Numbered from the stretch's first letter, positions 44,760 through 57,351 are shown. The stretch: 64,000 nt of DNA from Albugo candida (GCA_040437565.1 JBDOQK010000085.1:18759-82758); one strand, 5' to 3'. Program-made: numbers and translations. Notes: a model not told the origin generated them from the sequence alone.

Positions 44760-47700
44760 ATGACTCTCACAAAGCCTCCGTTTCACTACCTGAAATCCAA
44801 ACGTATTCATAAACTGTGGATAATATTGTTTTGTATTGTATTACGACCGCTGGTCCATGCAATGGGTACGACCGTCCTCTATTGTCCCTCACAATATCCT
44901 AATTTTATGTACCCACACAGATCAAACCTCTGGATTTCGATGCATCAACGCACAATGTATATNNNNNNNNNNNNNNNNNNNNNNNNNNNNNNNNNNNNNN
45001 NNNNNNNNNNNNNNNNNNNNNNNNNNNNNNNNNNNNNNNNNNNNNNNNNNNNNNNNNNNNNNCCTCTGGATTTCGATGCATCAACGCACAATGTATATAC
45101 TCCTCCGATTTCGTGCTCCAATACCCAGTCATTCCACTCGATTCCTGTCTACAAACATGCCCACCTTCAAACCAATTTAATAGCTCCTTCACCATACAAT
45201 CCTCGCAGCAGGGAACGTGTACAAATTGCGCATTTGTGGCTACACCTTTGCTTGATTTCCCGCATTTTTTCCAATCAATGGCCGTCACGATCGCCTCTCT
45301 CACATCGGATCAGTGTACATTTACCGCCACTATCCAAATAGATATACCGTCTCAATGGACCCTCTCCCCATCGTCAAAGTCGACATTGAAATGCTTGGTA
45401 GAAAACAACCTTGTCCCATGTTCCATAACAGCCAATGTTTCCACACTACACATCAATAAACATGTACTCACCAAATTATTTCAGACCAAACACGTCCCAT
45501 TTCAGCTTGGTCCTGTCTCAACCAGACGCAATCCTGGAAGCTTATTGGAGTATAATCGCTTCATCGTATCCTTTCAGAGTCGAGGTTGTCTCACCCTGGG
45601 CGACCGGCACCCATTAGCCTTCACCTACACACTTCATTCCGACTCGTACGATCTCATTGGCCATTTTACTGACACCAAATTAATTGCACTGCAACCCGAA
45701 ATTTTGCAACTGACTCTATTGCGACTCTCATTCAGAAATGGCGCTTTACTCGGTGCTAAGACGCATTTCGTGCTTCAAATCGCCGATTCCTTGCGAGAAA
45801 TATTCACTGAAATGATGAGAAATGCATCATCGGCTATTCTTCGCCTTCCCAAAGGCCGAGACATCCATTTAGAAATGAAATTGGGCAACGGACATTTGAG
45901 TATGCGGATTCCAAATACATTTTCTGACTCCATTCCCAATGGCCAAACACTCCAACTTGATATCTATCCCGCGCGGAATCCGAATCGTATCAATAAACCG
46001 GTCGATTTCCTTTATTTGATGGCATTTGACGGTGAACGTCTGGCGGTAGACACGTCGCCCTTCCCGTTTTACACAGTTCAAAAAGGTACTTACATCGAAT
46101 TTCGTGTCTCCTCTCCCAATTAAACGTCGTTCTTGTAGGGGAGCGGCAATACAAAAGATCCAAACTCGACATCGCATCCATTGGCGTCTTTGGAGGGTGT
46201 TTGTTGCTATCAATTGGCATTGTCAAATGGGTACGTAAAGCATCGAATTGATAATTGCGATCTGACTAAATTCAATAGCACGGAATCACACTTTCCATGT
46301 CGACATTTTGGACCGATACAGTCGCCATTTCAGTGCTTGTATCGTTTCTGGTCGCGTGTGGTGGTGCTATTCATTGGATCCTTCTTCCTTCATCGTCGTA
46401 TATGTACTGGTACACGACACATTACGTGTTGAATTCCATTATGATTCTCTCACTGTGCTTCCACTGGTACGTTCCTCTGTCGATACTCGTGTCTTTCATT
46501 GACAGTATGCACACAGGGTCATTGTCTTGTCATCCAAAGGCGTCAAGAAACTCACATTCAAATCACCGATTCTTCTGACATTTCTAATGCTTTGTGGGCT
46601 CGTTCTCGCGTTCGTTGTAATGACACTCGCACGAATGCGTGAGAACATCAATTGTGCATTTACCACCGCACTCACAGAATGCGATTCCAAGCAAGATTGT
46701 GGTGCTTCTGTGGCGGTACACGGACACATTATCCGTCAAGCTGTCCAAATGTGTGGTCTGAAGTCATTCTTTCACGCCCTCGCTGCTGGTTTCATCCTCC
46801 ACACCATCCTTCTCTTGATTCTCGGATGCTTCATTATGAGTCGCGGACGTCAATTGATGCGAATGGAAGCGCCAATGAAGTCGCATGTGTGTCGATCACT
46901 GGCTGTCTTTTATACTGTCATTGCCACAACGTGCGTCGTGTACTTGGGCTCTCAAATCGCTTACTTTATCGAAGCAATGCGTCCGGAATCCGCGGATCTG
47001 ATCGGTATTTCCGACACGTTCTATTACGTTTTGATTGTATGGCTTCCGTACGGTCTTCCGCCTCTGTTGTTTCTATTCCTTCAATGGAATCCCAAACGCA
47101 CGATCCCCGAAGAAGAATGGAGTCTTGCGAATGAAGCAAAGGACAACGAATTGCAATTGACGCCACGATCCACCGATTCGTCTCCGAACAACGCGTACTG
47201 GAAGCCTGTGTTTGATACAGAGCCGTCTCCACAAAGTGTCCGTCTTTGTGTGCGTCTTCGAGTTCCATTCCATTTCGATCGTGCGTGTTTTCTCTCGCTC
47301 GATTACGACACAGAGCCTCGAGAATCTCAGACGCGAGCATTGTCACGAGCGAGCACCGTTGTGTGGAATTGTATCGGAACCACCGAACAAGCCGAAGAAG
47401 AGCATGGACGAGTAGAATTCTCAGCTGTGATGCATGTTCCCATTCTGAATCGCGGCACTGTGTTTCGCTTCCAACTGTATGTGAGCACATTAGGCTGTCG
47501 TTCCTCTGATAAAACACTGCATTCATGGGAGTCGAACGAAACCAGTGAGTTCCTCGAGCCATCGACCCAATTGCCGGCGTTCCTTGCGTGTTTAGAATTC
47601 CACACGACATCAGAGGCGATTATGGATGCAAAGGAGCCATTGCTTCTGACGCCATTTACAGAGTCGAAAAGTCGAAATCTTCCGTCCGAATTGGAATTTC

Positions 47701-49382
47701 TCATCGATCAAGCACGACCGAGTATCCAGCTGGGCGTCCAAACACTTACCACGCTCTTTGAGCCAAAGGAATCGACACAACCAAGCGGAAACCTCACTCG
47801 ATTCTTCCAATACATTCGCGATGACAAAAGCGTTGGTCTCGTGGTGGAAGACTTGAAAGAAAGCGTGTATTCCAACTTGATTCCACGTCAATTACTGGAG
47901 CTTTTGTGTGTGGAACGTCAGCGTTTATTGGATCGTACGCGTCAAGATTTCAACGCTTTTGTGTCAATGGATAAAAGACACAGTCATGGGACGCTTATCG
48001 GGCAGATCCAAGACAGTGACGACGCTGTTCTCATCCAGGAATGGCTTCAACGACGTATCGATACTGTGAAAACTTATCTGGAAACACTTCAATGTCAACG
48101 GAAACTGCTGGCGGATCGCGATGCCAATAGCCAATTCTTCAAATCGAGTGTCGAGAAAAAGCAGTTGGATCTCCGTTTCGTGCCTGTAAATCTCCACGTC
48201 CAAGATTTTGTGATCGGTCCAACGCCTCTATTCCCTGCGGCAGCGTATGCATTCACAACGGTCGGTGCATTTGCAGCACATTGTCTGAAATTCAGTAAAG
48301 GTGGCATCATGTCGCTACAGCTTCGTCTCAGTAAAATGGAGACGCGATTTGGCGCGATGAATGGACCACGATGGACACAAGATGTTCGTGAATATCATGA
48401 GTTGTTGTGGGATCTGAGTGTGCGGATGGATATCTGTTTCTCGCAAGCGTTGACGGCATTAGTGGCGACTTTTGTAAAGACTGTGGAAACTGCCATTCAG
48501 AGTGAGAATATCGCGTTGGGTGAAGCGATTTTGGAACAATTGGGCGCATTGGGCTTCCTTTTCCATGTGGAATCTCTTTTATCGACTCACGGGAACGAAA
48601 TTGGTATGTTGGAAGATATGGCCGGTGCAATGAATCGATTAGAGCGTGTGGTGTTCCAAGTGTATTCAGTCGGTAATGCGTCAGAAGGAGCGCGTGTCGC
48701 CAAAGTCCAAGTGTTGCATCGAAACAGCGATTCAGAGCAATATGTCGTCCAAGTGGGCGTCATTTCGCATGCCGTACAACTTCCTGAGCGCTTGAATCAA
48801 GGCCAAACGATCGCTGTGACGCCCGTTTTGTTCACACAAGGGATCAATGAGATGCAAACGATTGCCAATAACACGGAACGAGCCAAAACAGAGCTCCAAG
48901 ATCTCATCAATATCAACAATCTCAAGCCTTTGAGAGCGTATTGTGCTCGCTACTGCCAATCGATTGCGATCCATTCTGAGAATCAATACCACCAAATCCA
49001 ACAGGGATTTCGGGCGCTGGAAGCGTGCGTTGTGGAAGCAGCTGCCAGTTTGGTGAAAAGCAAACGACCAGAGATCCTCCAGCGTTCGGCTGATTTGTGT
49101 CGAGAAATGGGTGGAGGACGTGTGACTGTGTGTAAAAGCGCCAAAGACCGGACCGCAATGTCTGTAACGTTGGAACAAGTGAGAATTCTTCATCATCATC
49201 ATGGACTTCCAACGTATCGAATGGCAGCGACAGTATCGGTAATGCGAAGTCATGGCGTTCGTGTGGAAAATGCGTTCAAAAACACCGGAAAACGACAATT
49301 CGCATTCAACAAACTGCAGCGATCTTTGCTTCCCGAAGAGTATCGTTGTCCGGATCAAGTGAGTGGCGCAAATGTCAGTTGA
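44760..49382 (+). CDS. GPCR-INPP4: seven-helix receptor fused to inositol-polyphosphate 4-phosphatase
   Basis: Exons 44760-44865, 44921-46085, 46139-46230, 46279-46466 and 46517-49382, corrected for the 36-bp repeat around gap 44963-45062, give 1426 residues with every junction in phase. The signal peptide is LWIILFCIVLRPLVHA. A Cys-containing outside domain of about 330 residues follows. Seven membrane helices follow: SIGVFGGCLLLSIGIVKW, VAISVLVSFLVACGGAIHW, YVLNSIMILSLCFHWVIVL, SPILLTFLMLCGLVLAFVVM, FHALAAGFILHTILLLILGC, SLAVFYTVIATTCVVYLG and YYVLIVWLPYGLPPLLFLFL. A cytoplasmic C2-like region leads to the phosphatase with the CX5R active site VCKSAKDRTAMSVTLEQ, followed by RSHGVRVENAFKNTGKRQFA, as in INPP4. 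It should remove the 4-phosphate of PI(3,4)P2 under control of an external signal. Ligand and G-protein coupling are unknown. Confidence 0.88.
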
Positions 49383-49407
49383 TTCACTTGATAGACGCTG
49401 TCTTCGC

Positions 49408-51168
49408 CTACATGTGACAATCAGATGGACGTTGATCACATTGGTATTCACCTACTTTTCTTCGATTGAGATCGGCCGATTGTCGAGCGCTGTACAGTTT
49501 GAGGACTTTCCGTGAAGGAACAGCTGATTGAACGTCTGAAACAGATGAACGAGCTGTATCGATTGTGTGTGTATTGGTCTCATCGTCTGACGTTGCAGGC
49601 GCACGCACGCGAATATTATTTGGATGAAAATTGGGCTCTGACCAATTGGGCCGCAACGTCGGAATGGAGCGATTGAGACGGATGCAATCCTCGTCGATAT
49701 TCTCACGTTGTTTGTCGACAATGCGTAGCATTCCCATGAGTCGAAGTTGGATACGCTGAAACAAATCTCTGCTGTGATTAGAGGACGGCTCATTTTCATC
49801 GACAATCTCATCGAAAGGAGGAATTTGCGACCATTTTCCAAGCTCTCGTGTCAAAATATCGTCAAACACTGTCAATCGCTGTGCCAAACACTGTGAGCCT
49901 TGACGGATCGATGCGATGGTATCGAGCAAGCGCTCGTATTCGGATTTGGAGATTTTGCACGCTGCTTTCAATTCGGCGACTTGAGCCTTTACGGAGACCA
50001 TTTCTTCACGCGTTGGACACGAGGGATCGCCACATGCCTTTAGTGTGTCGTAATGACACTGAATTTGATGTTTTTCCCGTCGAAGAAGAGCTGCTTTGGA
50101 TTCCAATGTTTGAAGCTCTTCCTCCAACGATTCCATGGATCTGATTCGCATCTGATTCGGATCGAGTATGTGATTTTGAGACTTTGTCAGTGGCTTTGCA
50201 ATGTGTGGATCGAATGTGATGCCGTCGATCGATGGCTCGTGCACGGAAAACTCGACTTCCAACGCGTTTCGATCTTGGATGCGCTGAAGACGCCAAAGTT
50301 CCATTCGTTTTGCGTTTTTCGCTTGAATTTCACGCTCATTGAGCTCTTTCTGACGGTATTTACGCTCTATTTTGAGTTGGTGATGAAGTTCTTGTACGAT
50401 TTGGACGGTTCGATTGCGTCCAGATTCTAAATGACGACTGAGATCTTTGACTTGATTGCATTCTTGGGTGCTTTGATGCACTCTTTCTGTGATCGCTGTA
50501 AGCTGTGCGTCTGCAGAAACTTGCTCAGTAATGAGTCGACGCACCATCTGTTGATACCGCCGATGTAAAACCACTTGCTCGTCTGTGATCGCTGTAGATT
50601 GAGCGATTTCTTGCTGCATTTTGGCATTTTGTTGCGCAATTGGCGTCTCTCGACGCTCAATTCGATTCAATTCATGGGTTTCTAATTGAATTGATTGTAA
50701 TTCATCCAGTAAAGTACACAATTCACGCTCTTTAAGATCCGAAAGCATTTTCAGTTCGTTGTATTTACGTGCTTGCAATAGGACGTGATTGCGTAAGGAG
50801 ATGAGATCATTTTGGGCAGATATGGTGGTATTGGACTCGGTCGACGCTTCGGGAGGCTTGCGTGCGGTTTGCACGGGTGATAATACTCTAATAGCGTTGT
50901 TATGGAAGCCGTCTTGTCGTCGTGATGGAAAGACAAGTGGGCTATTCACTTTCCGTACCGCTTCGACCAAGTCGCGTTTGTGAGTGATACGATACATTTT
51001 CGAAGGAGATTTCTGCGTGACAGACTCACTAAACTGATAGCTGCTCTTCCGTCCATTTTCAAGCAGTGGAAGTAGTCGAGACCGATTCGCTTCACTTGAG
51101 ATCGCTGTAGCGGCTGTCTCTCCACACGTATCAACCGTAGATAGATCTGTAAAATCCATCAATGTCAA
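49408..51168 (-). CDS. Long coiled-coil protein
   Basis: A single 586-residue frame rich in Glu, Gln, Arg and Leu. Coiled-coil heptads cover about residues 120-300 and 330-430, and a small CGDPSCP segment lies near residue 385. The ends are Ser/Thr/Arg-rich and probably disordered. No domain is recognised. Coiled-coil proteins of this type are common in basal bodies and flagellar axonemes, but nothing here proves that. Its stop lies 25 bp from the stop of the receptor gene, so the 3' ends must overlap. Confidence 0.65.
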   Translation of the reverse strand: MTLMDFTDLSTVDTCGETAATAISSEANRSRLLPLLENGRKSSYQFSESVTQKSPSKMYRITHKRDLVEAVRKVNSPLVFPSRRQDGFHNNAIRVLSPVQTARKPPEASTESNTTISAQNDLISLRNHVLLQARKYNELKMLSDLKERELCTLLDELQSIQLETHELNRIERRETPIAQQNAKMQQEIAQSTAITDEQVVLHRRYQQMVRRLITEQVSADAQLTAITERVHQSTQECNQVKDLSRHLESGRNRTVQIVQELHHQLKIERKYRQKELNEREIQAKNAKRMELWRLQRIQDRNALEVEFSVHEPSIDGITFDPHIAKPLTKSQNHILDPNQMRIRSMESLEEELQTLESKAALLRREKHQIQCHYDTLKACGDPSCPTREEMVSVKAQVAELKAACKISKSEYERLLDTIASIRQGSQCLAQRLTVFDDILTRELGKWSQIPPFDEIVDENEPSSNHSRDLFQRIQLRLMGMLRIVDKQRENIDEDCIRLNRSIPTLRPNWSEPNFHPNNIRVRAPATSDDETNTHTIDTARSSVSDVQSAVPSRKVLKLYSARQSADLNRRKVGEYQCDQRPSDCHM

Positions 51169-51402
51169 TATCGGATCGAGGAATGGGCCGACAGCGTTTC
51201 ATTCAAACTTTAAATAGCTCACTTTCGACGTGCGGGAAGACGCAGTGTAACAAAAATTGGAAAATTCAGTCCCCGCCATCAAAGACATCATACAATGCGT
51301 CTTTGATGCGATAATAGCGTCTCTGCGAACGACTCCAATGGGCTGCGCATTATCCCATTTCCATGCAATACCGGTAGGCCTTCGGTTATACCGTCACAAC
51401 CA

Positions 51403-52995
51403 GTGATTCACAAAATGTCAGAGAAAGCACCAAACCGTTTAGGTGGCACTCGTCCGAACGTTGAGGAGCGATTTGGCGTCCTTACCGACACAGTTGAAGG
51501 CGACGAACGCACACATGCCACCGCTGAAGACCATGATGAACACAATGTTACGATAATGGAAAGTTTGTGTATGCATTGCAAAGAAAATGGAAAGACATCG
51601 CTGTTGCTGACTTCTATCCCTTATTTCCGGGAAATCATTCTCATGTCATTTGAATGCGAGCATTGTGGATTTCGAAACAGCGAAGTGCAATTTGGAGGCA
51701 CGATACAAGAGAAAGGCTGTAAGATCGAATTTCATGTGGAAAACGCGAGCGATTTGAATCGACAAATTATTAAAGCCGATACAGCGACTGTGTTGTTTCC
51801 TGAACTGGAGTTTGAAATCCCACCGAAAACACAACGTGGAACTATCAATACGATTGAAGGACTGTTACAAAAAGCAATTGAGAATTTACAAATGAATCAG
51901 GAAGAACGAAGGGAAATTGACCCAGAAACAACAGCGAAATTGGATGAGTTTATTCAGAAATTAGCGTTATTGGCAACTGGAATTACACTTCCATTCAAGA
52001 TCATAATCGATGATCCGGCGGGAAACTCGCACATTGAGAATCCACATGCTCCTCAATCAGATCCCAAGATGAAGTTGACTCAATATTACCGCTCTGAAGC
52101 TCAAGATCTACAATGTGGACTTCAACCTGACACCACTCATGACGTACCAACTGAGACACCAAAGGTGTTACCACCACAGAACAAAGGCTTGGATAAATTT
52201 GTAGAGGAAGCCAACATCGCAAAGAAGGAAGTAATCCAATTTCCTGTAAATTGTCACTCGTGTCAGACAAAGGGGAACACTCGTATGTGTGTGACAGATA
52301 TCCCTCATTTCAAAGAAGTCATCATAATGGCATTCAATTGTGAACACTGTGGATTTCGAAGCAATGAAGTGAAAGCTGGAGGCTCTATACCATCGTTTGG
52401 AGAGAGGATCACCCTTCGTGCTGACATCTCATTGGACCCAGAGGTCCTCAATCGAGATATCCTCAAGTCTGATTCCGCAAGTGTGGTGATTCCCGAATTG
52501 GAATTGGAGCTCGTACATGGATCACTTGGTGGGCTTTACACCACTGTAGAAGGATTACTGGATCGCATCAGGCAGAATATTGAAGAAGGGAATCCTTTTG
52601 CAGTCGGCGACAGTGATGGTGGACGATCACAGCTGAAAACGTGGCTTGAGCGTCTACAGCAAATGAAGGAAGGACAGAAGCCGTTTACGCTGATTCTCGA
52701 AGATCCTCTTGCAAACAGCTTTCTATACTCCCCGCACGGAACCGCTGAGAACGATCCATTGATGACCGCTGAAAAGTATCAGCGCACCGAAGCGGAAGAT
52801 CAAGAACTTGGAATAAGCGACATGGTAACCGAAGGCTACTCCCAAGCGGTCGATGCCATCCAGCCGACTGAGAGTGTCGTGCGAAAGAGCGATAAAGAGA
52901 CTATGGAACGTGGCGGAATGGCACTTGATTCCGCAAAGTATCATCCGAATCCAAAAGCGGTACAGCAATGCGACTCCAAGTCGAATAACCGTTAA
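51403..52995 (+). CDS. ZPR1: ZPR1 zinc-finger protein
   Basis: A 530-residue, single-exon protein with two ZPR1 modules. Module 1 has CMHCKENGKTSLLLTSIPYF then CEHCGFRNSEVQFGG; module 2 has CHSCQTKGNTRMCVTDIPHF then CEHCGFRSNEVKAGG. Each is followed by the partner beta domain (DTATVLFPELEFE and DSASVVIPELELE, then DDPAGNSHIENP and EDPLANSFLYSP). ZPR1 acts as a chaperone for elongation factor 1A and shuttles to the nucleus. The start could be 51403 or the Met at 51415. The C-terminal 70 residues are divergent. It reads in the same direction as the kinesin 117 bp downstream. Confidence 0.95.
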   Translation: MIHKMSEKAPNRLGGTRPNVEERFGVLTDTVEGDERTHATAEDHDEHNVTIMESLCMHCKENGKTSLLLTSIPYFREIILMSFECEHCGFRNSEVQFGGTIQEKGCKIEFHVENASDLNRQIIKADTATVLFPELEFEIPPKTQRGTINTIEGLLQKAIENLQMNQEERREIDPETTAKLDEFIQKLALLATGITLPFKIIIDDPAGNSHIENPHAPQSDPKMKLTQYYRSEAQDLQCGLQPDTTHDVPTETPKVLPPQNKGLDKFVEEANIAKKEVIQFPVNCHSCQTKGNTRMCVTDIPHFKEVIIMAFNCEHCGFRSNEVKAGGSIPSFGERITLRADISLDPEVLNRDILKSDSASVVIPELELELVHGSLGGLYTTVEGLLDRIRQNIEEGNPFAVGDSDGGRSQLKTWLERLQQMKEGQKPFTLILEDPLANSFLYSPHGTAENDPLMTAEKYQRTEAEDQELGISDMVTEGYSQAVDAIQPTESVVRKSDKETMERGGMALDSAKYHPNPKAVQQCDSKSNNR

Positions 52996-53112
52996 GTGAT
53001 TTCTAACTGATGGCATAATGATATTCTTTTTTACCAATCGTTTTTCGGTGATATTCAACCAATTAAATTGCTTAATATCTCGCATGCGATTTTCTAAGTC
53101 GATACTTTTGTA

Positions 53113-55374
53113 ATGGCAATGGAAAACAAGAAAAAGGGAAAAGAGCGCAAGCGTAAGCGAGTCCATGTCATCGTTCGTGTGCGCCCTATACTCCCTCATG
53201 AAAAGCTTCAACCTCGCGCGCTCGAAGTCGTCAAAAAGAGCTCTCAACTCGTTCATATTGAGGTCCTTTCCCCAACAACACCCAATACGCCGCAAGTCTA
53301 TTCGTTTGAAAAATGCTACGAGGAGCACACCCCGCAGCGTCTTTTATTCCAAAAAGAGATTATGCCGATTGTAAAGACGCTTTTTAATGGAATACATACG
53401 ACAGTGTTCGCATACGGTGCCACAGGAACGGGAAAAACATTCACAATGGAAGGATGTAAGCGAAATCTGGGAATCATCCCGCGATGTCTCAAATTCGTTT
53501 TTCAGTACGGCTCCAATATCACACTCAGTGACGCAAAGTCAAACGCGAAAAACACAATTCAAAGCTTTCGAGTGACAATGTCATATTTTGAGATTTACAA
53601 TGACAAAATTCACGATTTGCTGGACCTTAAACGCTCGCAAACTCTTACAATTCGTCAAGTGAATCAGACGATTGAGATTCCTGGACTCTGTAAAAAAGCG
53701 ATTGGCAATTTGGACGAGTTTCAAGAACTGTATGCGTCGGCATCCGCTCGTAGACGACGAGCAAGCACAAAGTTAAACGATAGCTCCAGTCGAAGTCATT
53801 CAGTTCTCATGATTCAAGTGCAGACGCGTCATGCAACGAATGACTTGACTATTGGGAAATTACAACTGATCGATTTGGCTGGAAGTGAGGATAATCGACG
53901 TACTGGGAACACGGGCATTCGGCTCGGGGAAAGCAAAGAGATCAATAAGTCACTCTTTGTGCTGGGTCAGGTCTTTACTGCGTTGGATGTCAAAGACGTA
54001 CAGAGGATTCCGTTCCGAGAATCGAAGCTTACGCGGCTATTGCAGGACTCGTTAGGCGGAGAGAATCGAGCGGTAATGATATGTAATGTGGCACCTGTAG
54101 CGAAAATGCACCAAGAAACGATACAGACGTTAAATTATGCGGCCAAAGCGCAGGGAACGAGCGTTGTGAACGCAACCAAGTCGAATAAGGGAAAAGCCGT
54201 CTCGCGATCTACAGAGAGGTCGCACGCCACATTGGAGCGTGGAATACGAACGAAAGCCGCGGAAAAGAACAAAGCGCCATCGATCGTATTTGCAACACGA
54301 GAAATCGGTAATCAAAGCGATACAAAGCGTCCCGAATGTGCAAAACAGCTGAAACGAATCACAACGGCTCCACGTGAGAGGAAGCGAGAAAGCATGGAGA
54401 AAAAGCTTCGACAGTGGAAAGAGACCAAGCGGGAAACTCGATGTAGTTCCGATTCTTTACCAATCGATTCGCAAGAGGTCCCATCGATCGGACGCAAGCG
54501 GAAATTGTCAGAGACCAAATCGACGCTTTTTTCGACCACAAAAACACTTTGTGTGCCATTGAAAACATCGATACCGTCGAAACTCAACCATCCATCGAAT
54601 CTCAGAGCTTTAAAGAATGCCAATAAACCAAAAGCGCGAGACTTTGAAGCACCAAATGCCAAAATATCTCCTTACGCTAAAGAGCAGTGCAATTTGGGAA
54701 CGAAAAGCCTCGAATTTCGTGACAACGCCAAAGCCAACAGAAGGGCGGAATCACTGGCTTCAAACACAAACGACCGTGCACTTGGCAAATATTGCGAGAC
54801 GGAACAGAACCAAATCGAAATTGCAAAGAAGTTGGTGGCAACAGCGGTGACATTTGAGAAAAAAGAGTATTACTGGAGCTCTCTTTGCACATTCCGTAAA
54901 GCGTGTTTGACGTTGCCGACCCAAAACGACAAATTAGAAGCACGCGTCCAATCTCTGGAAGCCAAATGCGATACATTATCTACCATTCCGCTCGAAATGA
55001 GGATCGAAATGAAGCAAAATCGCATTCTAGCGCTCCCAACATCGACGTACATGCAGGTACATGCATTTGTATTGCTGACGATCGCATCATTGTGACCAAC
55101 TCTGTAGCGCGTGTTTGAGAACAATGTCTTGGAGGTACTAAACGCGGGCACCTTTGATGAAGTCACGACATTGCCGACAATCGGCGAGAAGCGGGCGCTC
55201 AAGATCATGCAGGCTCGGCCTTTTCGAAAGGTACAAGCTCACCCATCTTCCATTTTTCCCGCTGATTGATTGTATCAGATCGTCGAGCTCAATAACGTGC
55301 CTGGAATCACGCAAAAAATGATCGATAAAATGAAGCAGCAACATGTACAGGACGCATTGGTCGGCAATTGGTAG
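53113..55374 (+). CDS. Kinesin-10 (KIF22/KID-like) motor
   Basis: Exons 53113-55056, 55108-55230 and 55279-55374 give 720 residues; introns are 51 and 48 nt. The N-terminal motor has VIVRVRPILPHE, the P-loop AYGATGTGKTFTMEG, switch I NDSSSRSHSVLM and switch II LIDLAGSEDNRR. A basic linker and a short coiled coil (around residues 610-640) follow. The last two exons encode a double helix-hairpin-helix (LEVLNAGTFDEVTTLPTIGE, then IVELNNVPGITQKMIDK), the DNA-binding end that defines KID/KIF22. It should move chromosome arms on spindle microtubules. The single-exon frame alone ends at 55095 and misses the DNA-binding end. Its stop is 42 bp from the CDPK stop. Confidence 0.9.
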
Positions 55375-55416
55375 CCTCTCATGCTCAAACGGATTTTTCA
55401 TTCAGCCAAAAGCGTC

Positions 55417-57265
55417 TCACAATTCGGTGGATCGATCACATACCGGACGCGTGTGTTCCTCGGGAACCTGGAGGAAGCTTCCCATGTCATTTGTGTCCAT
55501 AGAGATATCATCATCACTATAGTTTTTCTGCTGCATCATAGCAACAAACTCCTCAAAACTAATCTGTCCATCACCATCGACATCGACATCATCGATCACA
55601 TGCTGTGCTTGTTCTTCGCTGCCCATAAATTGTATCAGATCGGCTTTTGTGATGACGCCTTTTTTTGTCGTGTCAAAGTAATTGAAAGCATTGATGAGGT
55701 ATTCCTTCTTATTGGCGAGATTTCGTTTCATCGTGGCAGCCAAAAATTCTGGATAATCAATGAGTCCATCGCCGTCGATATCAATCCCTTGAAGGAGCTC
55801 CAGAACCTCAGTTTCGATCATTCCGTGTCCCATTCCACGCAACGCAGTAGCCAATTCTGTGATTGTAATGACACCATTCTGATCGGCGTCTATGGCCATG
55901 AATTGCCGTTTCAGCTCTTGAATCTCCGATTCGGTCATTTGATCGGCGATGACACCTAATGCTGCTTTCTTGAGCTTATTGTGACCCGTAAATCGTTTCA
56001 AGCTGGCAAATAGCTCGGAACTTGTGCTCATTTCAGTCGCGGGAGCGCATCCAGACACCCACGGATGTTGAAGCGCTTGTACTGCAGTCAGACGTTTCGA
56101 CGGCTCCAATACGATCAGCTTCCGGATTAAATCCTTTGCCAAGTCGCTGATAGGATCCCATTCCGGCGATTCAAATTCGTATCGTCCACTTCGAACCGCG
56201 GCAAAGATTTCAGGATCGGTATCTCCATAGAAGGGAGGGTAGCCACACAATAGAATGTAAATGATGACACCGATACTCCACAGATCGCACGATTTATCAT
56301 ATGATCTTCCAAGGACTTCAGGAGCGATATAATACGGCGTTCCGACTCGCGTTGTCATTGCACCGGCAGTGAGTCCGTCATCCATTCGAGAAAGCCCAAA
56401 ATCAATCACTTTAAGCTCAGCGTCTTCAGCTGGCGTCTCAAAGAGGAAATTCTCTGGTTTCAGGTCGCGATGGGTGATATCACGCTCATGACAATGCTGT
56501 AAGGCTCCGATCATTTTTCGGACCAAAACTGCAGCATCCGCTTCGCTGTAATGACCGCGGGCGATAATGCGGTCGAATAGCTCCCCGCCAGTGCATAGTT
56601 CCATAACAATGTGAAGATGACGCGAGCCTTCGCAGACGTCATGGAGCTTGATGATGTTTGGATGGTTAAGAGACTACAGAATGAATGTTTGTCATAATTG
56701 GAATGTGGAGGTAAAAGGCAGCGGTGGATCGCATACGTACACGTAAGATAGTGATTTCTCGACGCATAACTTCGGGTCGACGCACCCGCGACTTTGGAAT
56801 CGTTTTGATTGCGAATTTCTCGCCAGTTTTCTTGTGGATTCCGACGCAAACTGTTCCATAATGACCTAATATTGTACGAATTAATATACGTATAGATTCG
56901 ATACAAACATAGAACTAATAATATAAGAGGACCATGGCCTAATTCTTTGCTTTCAATATCGTAAAATTCCGCAACATTACGTAATACACCAGTGATCTAT
57001 AAAGCATCGAAGGATAAAAACGATAAACTGCGGTCGCATTCGTCTAACGTACGAGCTCTTTTTCCGACTTGAGCGACGAAATGGATCCTGACGATTTACT
57101 TGATTCAACGGTTGAGGCGGGTGCAGGCGGTGGCGTCTGTTCCCCAACCCTCAAAACCGGAGTTGCTGATGATACAGACATATTTTGATCATTAGGCTGC
57201 TCCGAGTCACGCGCGTGCTTTCGCCGATGTCGTCGTCCACGAGTTTGGCTTCCATTATTTCCCAT
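55417..57265 (-). CDS. Calcium-dependent protein kinase (CDPK) with myristoylation signal
   Basis: Exons 57265-57053, 56996-56933, 56865-56741 and 56673-55417 give 552 residues. It starts MGNNGSQT, a good N-myristoylation site, followed by a basic cluster (RGRRHRRKH) that would hold it at membranes. The kinase domain has ELGHGHYGTVCVG, FAIKTI, THRDLKPENFL, KVIDFGLSR and GTPYYIAPEVLG. A junction helix leads to four EF-hands: DADQNGVITITE, DIDGDGLIDYPE, the degenerate DTTKKGVITKAD and DVDGDGQISFEE. Calcium binding should relieve autoinhibition. Choosing the Met at 57265 over that at 57286 is based on the myristoyl motif. The small exon 2 and exact intron 1 are inferred from frame and family fit. 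Confidence 0.9.
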
Positions 57266-57351
57266 GCTTCTATTTAAATTATCCAATCAGAAATAACAAT
57301 TATTCTTATACTCAGTTTCTTATTTATTCTGACTAGAGGTTATTCGCTTTA

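Noticed and set aside
52723-53328. 201-codon minus-strand frame over the end of ZPR1 and start of the kinesin
   Set aside because: Overlaps two well-supported genes on the other strand; antisense shadow.
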